Assembly: GCA_934433135.1 (NCBI GenBank)
Contig: CAKRZO010000001.1
Span: forward strand, 124,001-188,000
Direction: 5' to 3'
Length of the DNA stretch: 64,000 nucleotides
Source: an uncultured Acetatifactor sp.
GTDB taxonomy: Bacteria; Bacillota; Clostridia; Lachnospirales; Lachnospiraceae
Made by a program: the position numbers and the translations under genes. This document shows, piece by piece, positions 40,866-47,585 of this stretch; within the stretch, counting starts at the first letter, position 1; the number at the start of each line of letters is the position of its first letter. The notes under the pieces are model-generated. The model was not told the DNA's origin. It did not search any database and was given only the letters and a program-made list of their open reading frames with translations.

Positions 40866-42007
40866 TTAATACCAATATGGATGCACTGGGAATTATTTTT
40901 CCCAACAGCTACGATGGCCAGGTCACAGAACTGGTAAACGAACGTCTGATGGCCTCCATTCCTTTTGCCAGCCGTTACCGTATGATCGACTTTTCTCTGT
41001 CCGGCATGGTAAACAGCGGCATTGACAATGTTTCCATCATTGTCCGCAAGAATTATCATTCCCTTTTAAGACACTTAGGTTCCGGAAATGCCTGGGATCT
41101 TGCCCGCAAAAACGGCGGTTTGAATATTGTTCCTCCTTACGCCCAGAAGACCATGAAAGTCTACAACGGTCGTGTGGAAGCGCTTGCCGGAATTCTGGAT
41201 TTTTTAAAAATGCAGAAAGAAAAGTACGTAATCATCAGCGATGCCAACATTGCCGCAAATTTTGATTTTAAGGCAATGCTGAATGCTCATATCAAAAGCG
41301 GTGCCGATGTTACGATCGTCTATAAAGAGGAAGAGATCCCTTACGGCTTTTTAAATCTCCAGATGACTACCTCTTCCAGCCTGTACTATTCCCTGGATGT
41401 TGCAGACGGCAGAGTAACCGATATTCATATTAATCCGAAAGAAAGCGGCAAACAGAATCTTTCCATGAATATCTACCTGATTGACCGGGAGCTTCTGATC
41501 CGGGAAATTACCAATGCCTACCGGCATGGCTATATTTATTTCGAACGGGATATCCTGGGGCCCAGGCTGCATGAGATGAAAGTCTGCGGTTATCGCTTTG
41601 ACGGTTACAGTGCTCGAATCAGTGACGTCAAGAGCTATTATGATGAAAACATGAAGCTTTTGGACGATACCTGCCTGGACGCCCTGTTTGGTTCTTCCCC
41701 GATTTATACCCGAATCCGGGATGACAACCCGACCCGCTATATCGGAAATGTGAAAGTGAAAAATACCATGACGGCGGATGGCTGCGTCATTGAAGGCGAA
41801 GTAGAAAACTGTATCCTCTTCCGCGGCGTCCGGATCGGCAAAGGCGCTGTAGTAAAGAACTGCGTAATCATGCAGGATACCGTGATTGAAGGAAATACCA
41901 TTGTAAAATATCTGATCACCGATAAAGAAGTACGGATTACTTCCGGCAAATCCTTAATCGGCAACGAAAGCTTTCCGGTATTTGTTCCTGCACGGAAAAT
42001 TGTATGA
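40862..42007 (+). CDS. glgD: Glucose-1-phosphate adenylyltransferase regulatory subunit
   Basis: A 381-residue GlgC homologue. MDALGIIFPNSYDGQVTELVNERLMASIPFASRYRMIDFSLSGMVNSGIDNV lacks the GGxGxRL catalytic loop (replaced by NSYDGQV), as expected for GlgD. VIISDANIAANFD replaces the catalytic LSGDH. It pairs with GlgC to make the Firmicutes heterotetramer. Translationally coupled to glgC. Confidence 0.95.
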   Translation: MINTNMDALGIIFPNSYDGQVTELVNERLMASIPFASRYRMIDFSLSGMVNSGIDNVSIIVRKNYHSLLRHLGSGNAWDLARKNGGLNIVPPYAQKTMKVYNGRVEALAGILDFLKMQKEKYVIISDANIAANFDFKAMLNAHIKSGADVTIVYKEEEIPYGFLNLQMTTSSSLYYSLDVADGRVTDIHINPKESGKQNLSMNIYLIDRELLIREITNAYRHGYIYFERDILGPRLHEMKVCGYRFDGYSARISDVKSYYDENMKLLDDTCLDALFGSSPIYTRIRDDNPTRYIGNVKVKNTMTADGCVIEGEVENCILFRGVRIGKGAVVKNCVIMQDTVIEGNTIVKYLITDKEVRITSGKSLIGNESFPVFVPARKIV

Positions 42008-42010
42008 TAG

Positions 42011-42121
42011 CAACCGTTCAGGCATCCATTCTTGTCTTAAGCGCCATGTTCGGCCTACAGCCGTAACAAACAGCTGTGAATCATGTGAGAAGTCTTTCTC
42101 ATGATGCGCCTGAACTGTTAC
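42011..42121. repeat. Palindromic intergenic element (copy 3)
   Basis: The 111-bp element between glgD and the sirtuin gene has ends AACCGTTCAGGC and GCCTGAACTGTTAC. Read on the minus strand it has the same order of blocks as copy 1: CGCAT, CACAGCTGTT, GGCTGTAGGCCG, GGCGCTTAAG. It contains a GAGAAAG-type hairpin (about 42086-42104). Confidence 0.75.
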
Positions 42122-42167
42122 GTTTGCGCAAGTTGCTTTGTGTTGCATTTTGGGAAAGGAGAACAAC

Positions 42168-42884
42168 ATGACATTTCGGGAAATATTGGAAAAGTATCAG
42201 TCGATTGTGTTCTTCGGCGGAGCAGGCGTCTCCACGGAAAGCGGTATTCCGGACTTCCGCAGTGTGGACGGATTGTATCATCAGGAGTATGCTTACCCGC
42301 CGGAGACCATATTAAGCCATAGTTTTTATCTGAAAAACCGGGAAGAATTTTTCCGGTTCTACCGTAAAAAAATGCTTTTTCCCAATGCGCAGCCCAACAA
42401 TGCCCATAAGGCATTGGCGGATCTGGAAGCCTGCGGGAAACTGAATGCGGTGATCACACAGAACATTGATGGTCTGCACCAGGCGGCCGGCAGCCGCAGA
42501 GTGTTGGAGTTGCATGGCAGCGTCCACCGGAATTACTGTGAAAAATGTCACGCTTTCTATGATCTGGACTACATTTTAAAAGGGACCGGCATTCCCCGTT
42601 GCGGGAAATGCGGCGGTCCCATAAAGCCGGACGTCGTCCTTTATGAAGAGAGCCTGAACCAGAAGATTGTGTCCGAAGCGGTCTCCTGCATCCGAAATGC
42701 CTCGGTATTGATTATCGGCGGCACTTCCCTTTCCGTCTATCCTGCCGCCGGACTGATCGATTATTTTGAAGGGGATAAGCTGGTTGTCATCAACCGTTCG
42801 CCTACCCCCAGGGATTCTTACGCGGATCTGGTTCTTACCGATCCCATCGGCGAAGTCTTTAAAAAAGGCTGGCTGCTCCGATAA
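42168..42884 (+). CDS. cobB: NAD-dependent protein deacylase, Sir2 family
   Basis: 238 residues. FFGGAGVSTESGIPDFRS (NAD loop), TQNIDGLH, LELHGSVH (catalytic His), four zinc cysteines in CEKCHAFYD and CGKCGG, and IIGGTSLSVYPAAGLI are all present. It removes acyl groups from lysines using NAD. AAAGGAG lies six bases before the ATG. The end overlaps the 3' end of the convergent ManA-ROK gene by 26 bases. Confidence 0.95.
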   Translation: MTFREILEKYQSIVFFGGAGVSTESGIPDFRSVDGLYHQEYAYPPETILSHSFYLKNREEFFRFYRKKMLFPNAQPNNAHKALADLEACGKLNAVITQNIDGLHQAAGSRRVLELHGSVHRNYCEKCHAFYDLDYILKGTGIPRCGKCGGPIKPDVVLYEESLNQKIVSEAVSCIRNASVLIIGGTSLSVYPAAGLIDYFEGDKLVVINRSPTPRDSYADLVLTDPIGEVFKKGWLLR

Positions 42885-44805
42885 TACCTGCATCATTGCC
42901 CAGTGCTGCGATCTCTATGAGATTTCTGTCCTGGGCATTTTTTCCGAAGGAGTGCTCCTTTAAGTATGCATTCAACGGATCCGTCAATGCTTTGCCCTGT
43001 CTGGAAACACCTCCGCCCAGCAGAATAATATCCGGATCCAGCAGATTAAAGACATCTACTACCAGTTCTCCCATATCCGTAATCCAGTTTTCCAGAATTG
43101 CCTTGGCATCCGCTCCCTTTCCCTGTGCCTGATCAAAAATATCCTTGGCAGTCAGCTTTCCTTTCTGTGCATACAGCTTTCCCAGTCCGCTTTCCGGATT
43201 CTTCTTTGCCGCTCTTACTCCTTCCCGGATCAGCGCAGTAGCGGAAGCATAAGCCTCTGCACAGCCGTGCCGTCCGCAGGTACACAACTCGCCTCCTGCA
43301 TGAAGCACAATATGTCCCAACTCGCCGCCGCCGAAGGAATTACCTGCCAGAATCTTTCCTTTATAAATGATACCGCCGCCGATTCCGGTTCCGATGGTAA
43401 TCAGTACCGCATTCTCATACCCTTTTGCTTTTCCTGCTTTTACTTCTCCCAAGGCTGCTGCATTGGCATCATTTTCCATCCTTACCGGCAGAGGAAGTTC
43501 CTTCTGAATCCATTTTGTTACTTCCACATTTTCCCACTTTAAATTGTTGGAATAAGTAACCAGACCCTTGGACGGAATCACGGTTCCCGGACAGCCGATA
43601 CCGATTCCCACACAGTCTTTACAGGAAATCTCATTTTTTGCAAGCAACGCTTTCACTGCATCCGTCACCTTATGAAGCATTTCCTCCGGAGTATCCTTCG
43701 GATCCACTTCCACATAACTCTGGTCAAGGATCCGGTATTCTTCATCGACGATTCCGATCTTACTGCCGGTTCCGCCGATATCAATACCGATACGAAGCCG
43801 GGCTGCCGAATCCTCTTCTGCTTTGGATCCTTTTTCTCCCTGCTTCCCGTCAGCTTCCTTTTCCACACAGGTAAAGATAAACTCCCCTTCCCCTTCCAGG
43901 GTATAGTCTCCGCTGGCAGCCTCTAAGAAGAAGCTGTCTCCCTTTTTATAAGATAATGTCTCACCCTTACAGGAAAGCTTTCCGGAACCGCTCAGCACCA
44001 GAATATGTAAGAAGGACTCCTCTCCTACAGAACCGATACTCTTGCACATCATTTTTCCGTCCAGGCAGAACTTCTTTACCGTAAAGTAATCACAGCTGGC
44101 AAGGCAGGGTTCGTTCCAGCTTCTTAATACCGGCTTTTCTCTTTTGGTTACTTCCAAAGCCTTTTGTATATGTAATGCTCTGGGTTTTCCGTCTGCTCCC
44201 AGTCTTCCGTAATCGTATACCCGATAGGTAACATTGGAATTTTGCTGGATTTCCGCAATGACGATTCCCTTCCCGATCGCATGCAGTGTACCCGCTTCGA
44301 TAAAGAAAACATCTCCTTTATGAACCGGCACCTTATTGAGCACATCCGTTAAGGTATTCTCCTCGATCCGCTTTGCAAACTCTTCCTTGCTGATTTCCTT
44401 CTGAAAGCCGAAATACAAAGAAGCACCTTCTGCGCAGTCTACAATATACCACATTTCGGTTTTTCCGTATTGTCCCTCTTCCCGCAGGGCATAGGCATTA
44501 TCCGGATGTACCTGTATCGACAGGTTATCCTGGGCATCGATCAGTTTGATCAGAACCGGAAAGTCTTCAAATCTTTGACAGGCAGAACCCAGAATCTGCT
44601 TTCCTTTTTCCGCGATCACTTCCGGCAGGGTTTTGCCGGCAAAGGATCCGTTTTCCACAACACTCGGTCCGTCCTTATGGCAGGATAACTCCCAGCTTTC
44701 CGCCATCTTATCCTTATCATAATCCGTTTTTCCAAAATCTGTTATCAGTTTGGTGCCGCCCCACAAATAGTCCTTGTAAGCAGCGTGAAGTTTCAAAATC
44801 GCCAT
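42859..44805 (-). CDS. Fusion of class I mannose-6-phosphate isomerase and ROK-family sugar kinase
   Basis: 648 residues in two enzyme parts. Residues 1 to about 325 are a ManA type: SWELSCHKDGPSVV, LIKLIDAQDNLSIQVHPDN (zinc ligands), YGKTEMWYIVDC, FFIEAGTLHAIGKGIVIAEIQQNSN. After a short charged linker (EKEADGKQGEKGSKAEED), residues about 337-648 are a complete ROK kinase: RIGIDIGGTGSKIGIVDEE, GIGCPGTV, ENDANAAALGE, TIGTGIGGG, and the zinc motif CTCGRHGCAEAYAS. It likely phosphorylates a hexose and isomerises mannose-6-P to fructose-6-P in one polypeptide. Own promoter at 44849-44877. Confidence 0.93.
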   Translation of the reverse strand: MAILKLHAAYKDYLWGGTKLITDFGKTDYDKDKMAESWELSCHKDGPSVVENGSFAGKTLPEVIAEKGKQILGSACQRFEDFPVLIKLIDAQDNLSIQVHPDNAYALREEGQYGKTEMWYIVDCAEGASLYFGFQKEISKEEFAKRIEENTLTDVLNKVPVHKGDVFFIEAGTLHAIGKGIVIAEIQQNSNVTYRVYDYGRLGADGKPRALHIQKALEVTKREKPVLRSWNEPCLASCDYFTVKKFCLDGKMMCKSIGSVGEESFLHILVLSGSGKLSCKGETLSYKKGDSFFLEAASGDYTLEGEGEFIFTCVEKEADGKQGEKGSKAEEDSAARLRIGIDIGGTGSKIGIVDEEYRILDQSYVEVDPKDTPEEMLHKVTDAVKALLAKNEISCKDCVGIGIGCPGTVIPSKGLVTYSNNLKWENVEVTKWIQKELPLPVRMENDANAAALGEVKAGKAKGYENAVLITIGTGIGGGIIYKGKILAGNSFGGGELGHIVLHAGGELCTCGRHGCAEAYASATALIREGVRAAKKNPESGLGKLYAQKGKLTAKDIFDQAQGKGADAKAILENWITDMGELVVDVFNLLDPDIILLGGGVSRQGKALTDPLNAYLKEHSFGKNAQDRNLIEIAALGNDAGIIGAASLF

Positions 44806-44848
44806 CTTTTTTCTCCATTCCGCAGAGTTCTTTCCTCTCTACCTGCCT

Positions 44849-44877
44849 ATTGTACGTTTCCGGGAACTATTTGTCAA
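44849..44877 (-). promoter_or_regulatory. Strong promoter of the ManA-ROK gene
   Basis: Minus-strand TTGACA (44872-44877), 17 bases, TACAAT (44849-44854), upstream of GGAG and the ATG. Confidence 0.8.
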
Positions 44878-44885
44878 TTACAAAT

Positions 44886-45422
44886 CTACCCTAAATTTAA
44901 ACGCCGGATTGTTTTGGCAAACTCCCTGCGAATCTCTTCATTCGGGATATGCACCGTCTCCGTATCTTCATTGTAAGCAAGATACCCAAGGTGAATCAAC
45001 AGCGTTAATACATCGTCACGATTTCGGAAGGTAATCAGATCATTGGAAAAACCATTGGTATCTACCCTTACTTCACCGCCGCCGATCAACTCCGTTACTG
45101 TCCTGGACAGGCCGTCAAAATCCAGACTGATATATCCCATCAGGCTCTCTGCTGCGGAGGTTTCTGTCCAATAAGAACGAAACTTCTTATTCTGCAACGC
45201 TTTCATCACGGAATTCGGGTTATAAACCGAGCTTGTGCCCTCAAATACATATCCATCGTACCATTGCTTCATCCTTGAAAAATCACTGTGATAGTCCTCG
45301 CAAAGTTTTGCTACTTCCTTTTCCGTGAACCCGACATACTCGGCAAACCGCGAGGGAAAAAGCATGGAATATTCTTCAAAGTCCGATATCGCCGACTGAG
45401 AACCATCCTTCTTGATGGGAAG
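44886..45422 (-). pseudogene. Internal fragment of an AAA-ATPase-like (DUF1703/PD-DExK) protein
   Basis: The open frame from 45422 reads IKKDGSQSAISDFEEYSMLFPSRFAEYVGFTEKEVAKL, then MKQWYDGYVFEGTSSVYNPNSVMKAL, YWTETSAAESLMGYI. These are the middle part of the AAA-ATPase-like family abundant in gut Clostridia. The N-terminal P-loop domain and the C-terminal nuclease domain are both missing: a stop lies just upstream of the frame, and it ends after about 180 codons. It ends only nine bases from the ManA-ROK promoter. Confidence 0.8.
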
Positions 45423-45426
45423 TCAC

Positions 45427-45479
45427 AGGCGCTATTTATTCTCCGTTCCGCAGACGCTTCAGCGCCGGAGAAACCGCCT
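45427..45479 (-). other. Candidate structured RNA directly behind a promoter
   Basis: On the minus strand AGGCG (45475-45479) pairs with CGCCT (45427-45431), enclosing CTCC/GGAG and a tight CGCT/AGCG hairpin. The whole starts about 10 bases after the expected transcription start of the promoter at 45493-45521 and runs into the pseudogene. No known RNA class was recognised. Confidence 0.4.
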
Positions 45480-45492
45480 ATGAATTACTACA

Positions 45493-45521
45493 AGCATACC
45501 ACACCCCGCGGATGAATACAA
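45493..45521 (-). promoter_or_regulatory. Probable promoter upstream of the broken AAA-ATPase-like gene
   Basis: Minus-strand TTGTAT (45516-45521), 17 bases, TATGCT (45493-45498). Confidence 0.5.
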
Positions 45522-45544
45522 GTCAAAAAAGAATCCCCGTAGTA

Positions 45545-45572
45545 TAAAAAGCATTCGCTTTTTAAGGCGAAT
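45545..45572 (-). terminator. Weak intrinsic terminator candidate
   Basis: Arms ATTCGC (45553-45558) and GCGAAT (45567-45572), followed on the minus strand by GC and T5-T6 (45545-45550). It could end the pfl-ferredoxin transcript. The rest of the gene-free stretch 45573-45714 shows nothing supportable. Confidence 0.4.
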
Positions 45573-45714
45573 AAGAATCGAATAAGGCTGGTAAACGGTA
45601 CTGATCCGGCTCCTGCTCATAACCTTCCGCCGGTAACAGTGTTGCAATCATAATAAATGAGATTTGTCCGCCCGGACAGGGTTTGCAAGAATCAAAAATC
45701 GGTTAGAATATGCT

Positions 45715-45788
45715 AACTGCGATATTTTTGAAAAGCCACCTCTACGGTTCTTACGCCACAGAAGCGGCTTTTCAAAAATATTGCAGTT
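45715..45788. other. Long inverted repeat downstream of the ferredoxin gene
   Basis: Arms of 23 bases with one mismatch: AACTGCGATATTTTTGAAAA... (45715-45737) and ...TTTTCAAAAATATTGCAGTT (45766-45788). It has no U-run after it on either strand. It starts 25 bases after the ferredoxin stop, so it may protect the 3' end of the pfl transcript or be a remnant of a small mobile element. Confidence 0.65.
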
Positions 45789-45812
45789 TAACTGATTTGC
45801 TGCTCTCCTGTA

Positions 45813-45983
45813 TTACTCTTCTTCAATAGTACCTACAGGGCACTGCGCTGCACAGGCACCACAGCTGATACACTTATCTGCATCAATTTCAAATTTGCCG
45901 TCACCCATGCTGATTGCGCCTACAGGGCACTGGGATTCGCATGCTCCGCATGCTACACAAGCATCACCGATTACAAATGCCAT
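45813..45983 (-). CDS. 2[4Fe-4S] ferredoxin
   Basis: A 56-residue clostridial ferredoxin. Two cluster motifs are seen: C9-x2-C12-x2-C15-x3-C19-P and C39-x2-C42-x2-C45-x3-C49-P. It begins MAFVIGDACVACGACESQCP and ends in glutamates. GGAGGA lies eight bases before the ATG. It follows pflA by 18 bases, so in this operon it is a natural electron donor for the radical SAM activase; that link is inference. Confidence 0.96.
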   Translation of the reverse strand: MAFVIGDACVACGACESQCPVGAISMGDGKFEIDADKCISCGACAAQCPVGTIEEE

Positions 45984-46001
45984 AATACATGTCCTCCTTC
46001 T

Positions 46002-46766
46002 CTACTTCTCTTCCTTTTGCATTTCCGAACGTCTCTTTCGAATACCATCCAGAATCACCTGTTTCTTTTCGATTGCGACGTCCTTATCCATTGCTGGAAC
46101 TCCCTTCAAACGGTAAGGAATTCCCAGTTTCTCATATTTTACTTCTCCCATCGTATGATAGGGCAGAACATCCAAGGCTTTCAGATTTTGAAACTGTCCG
46201 ATAAAATAACCAAGTTCAAACAGATATTTATCATCGTCTGTAATCCCCGGAACCACTACATGCCGAATCCACATCGGAACCTGCTTTTCATTCAGATAAG
46301 CGGCAAATTCCAGAATATGCTTATTTGGCTGTAAAGTCAGCTCTTTATGCTTTTCGGGATCAATATGCTTGATGTCAAGCATAACAAGATCCGTCAGTTT
46401 CATAAGGCGATCCATCTTTTCCACCAAAGGTGCATTATCCGGATTATAGGCAATACCGGAGGTATCAATGCAGGTATGAATCTTCTTTTTTTTCGCAAGC
46501 GTAAACAGCTCAATCAAAAAATCCAGCTGCATCAGCGGTTCTCCGCCTGTAACGGTTATGCCGCCGTCTTTGTAAAAGCCGGCATTTCTTTCGTACTGTT
46601 CAATCAGATAAGCAGGTTCCATTAACGTGCCGGCATTCATTTCCCAAGTGTCCGGGTTGTGACAATAAGCACACCGCATAGGACATCCCTGTACAAAAAT
46701 GACAAACCGCACACCGGGTCCGTCTACTGTTCCAAAGCTTTCAAGAGAATGGATTCTCCCTTGCAT
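46002..46766 (-). CDS. pflA: Pyruvate formate-lyase activating enzyme (radical SAM)
   Basis: 254 residues. MQGRIHSLESFGTVDGPGVRFVIFVQGCPMRCAYCHNPDTWE contains the CxxxCxxC cluster motif (CPMRCAYC) of glycyl-radical activases, and GGITVTGGEPLMQ is the SAM-binding GGE block. It abstracts hydrogen from the active-site glycine of pyruvate formate-lyase. The ATG at 46766 has AAAAGGAG five bases upstream. Its target glycine here would be in the separate 81-residue protein encoded just upstream (46836-47081). Confidence 0.96.
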   Translation of the reverse strand: MQGRIHSLESFGTVDGPGVRFVIFVQGCPMRCAYCHNPDTWEMNAGTLMEPAYLIEQYERNAGFYKDGGITVTGGEPLMQLDFLIELFTLAKKKKIHTCIDTSGIAYNPDNAPLVEKMDRLMKLTDLVMLDIKHIDPEKHKELTLQPNKHILEFAAYLNEKQVPMWIRHVVVPGITDDDKYLFELGYFIGQFQNLKALDVLPYHTMGEVKYEKLGIPYRLKGVPAMDKDVAIEKKQVILDGIRKRRSEMQKEEK

Positions 46767-46835
46767 ATTAACTCCTTTTCTTTCTAAAGTACCCGGAAAC
46801 AATTTCCGGGTACTGGTTCTGCATTATTCTGTTGC

Positions 46836-47081
46836 TTAGAATTTGTCATGGAATGTACGGGAAATAACATCAGCCTGCTGTTCCGGAGTCAGTTTAATGA
46901 AATTAACTGCATAACCGGATACACGAATAGTAAGCTGAGGATAATTCTCCGGATGTTTCTGAGCATCCAACAGAGTCTCTCTGTTCAATACGTTTACATT
47001 AAGGTGATGTCCGCCTTTTTCTGCATATCCATCTAATAAAGATACCAGGTTGTTAACCTGTGTTGCACTTGCTGCTGCCAT
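46836..47081 (-). CDS. Stand-alone glycyl-radical domain (C-terminal domain of pyruvate formate-lyase; GrcA/YfiD-like)
   Basis: 81 residues equal to the last part of a normal pyruvate formate-lyase: NNLVSLLDGYAEKGGHHLNVNVLNRETLLDAQ, then QLTIRVSGYAVNFIKLTPEQQ with the radical glycine at G56, ending VISRTFHDKF. It has its own AGGAGGAG ribosome site seven bases before the ATG. The PFL gene upstream stops just before this domain, so this protein must supply the radical in trans. In E. coli a similar spare part (GrcA/YfiD) rescues broken PFL; here no intact PFL exists in the operon. Confidence 0.93.
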   Translation of the reverse strand: MAAASATQVNNLVSLLDGYAEKGGHHLNVNVLNRETLLDAQKHPENYPQLTIRVSGYAVNFIKLTPEQQADVISRTFHDKF

Positions 47082-47106
47082 GGTAATCTCCTCCTATATT
47101 TTTTAT

Positions 47107-47282
47107 CAGTTCAGACATACATTCTTGCAGATAGCTTTCATGCTCGCATGAAAATCTGCCTATATGAATGTATGAGCTAAGCGCCAAGTAACATGAGTAT
47201 CGCATCTTACAGATACGACAAGTAGCTGCGAATCAGCGGAGAGCGCTGAAAGCGCAATTTTACGAATGGCGCACCTGAACTG
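47107..47282. repeat. Palindromic intergenic element (copy 4) inside the pfl operon
   Basis: A 176-bp element with ends CAGTTCAG (47107-47114) and CTGAACTG (47275-47282). Read on the minus strand it has the same blocks as copy 2: CGCCATTCGTAAAATTGCG, GATTCGCAGCTACTTG, GGCGCTTAGC and a CAGATTTTCATG hairpin. It sits between the Cys-containing small gene and the glycyl-radical domain gene, exactly in the gap of the split enzyme. Confidence 0.8.
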
Positions 47283-47300
47283 TCTGTTACAACATTACAA

Positions 47301-47504
47301 TTACTTATAATCATCCAAACCTTCATGAAGAGTGGGAACACTGCATGCCAACGGTGTTCTTGAGCAATCGGTACAACCCATTGTCTGCACAGTCTTAGCT
47401 GCCTTCGCTCCATTGTCAAAATCCACATTTACATGACCGACACCGTTTGCCATGCCGCTGTCCAACAGTTTCACAAGGTCATCGATCGTCATCTTCTCGT
47501 CCAT
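47301..47504 (-). CDS. Small cysteine-containing protein, diverged relative of the glycyl-radical domain start
   Basis: 67 residues. The first half, LVKLLDSGMANGVGHVNVDFDNGA, aligns by eye with LVSLLDGYAEKGGHHLNVNVLNRE of the stand-alone radical domain (shared LVxLLD, GxxHxNV, N). The second half has no RVSGYAV; it has MGCTDCSRTPLACSVP instead (C44, C47, C54). It lies between the truncated PFL gene and the radical-domain gene, in the same transcript. No family was recognised. A metal or redox role is possible but unproved. Start: ATG at 47504 with AAAGGG 13 bases upstream, or the ATG four codons later. Confidence 0.7.
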   Translation of the reverse strand: MDEKMTIDDLVKLLDSGMANGVGHVNVDFDNGAKAAKTVQTMGCTDCSRTPLACSVPTLHEGLDDYK

Positions 47505-47530
47505 CTTAACAATCACACCCTTTCTCAATC

Positions 47531-47564
47531 TGCAAACCTTAAACCGCATGGTTCAAGGTTTGCA
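47531..47564 (-). other. Stable hairpin immediately after the PFL gene
   Basis: Fifteen-base arms TGCAAACCTTAAACC (47531-47545) and GGTTCAAGGTTTGCA (47550-47564) with one mismatch and a four-base loop, 22 bases after the PFL stop. No U-run follows, so a processing or stability element is likely. Confidence 0.65.
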
Positions 47565-47585
47565 TACCGACCTTTCCGACCGAAC

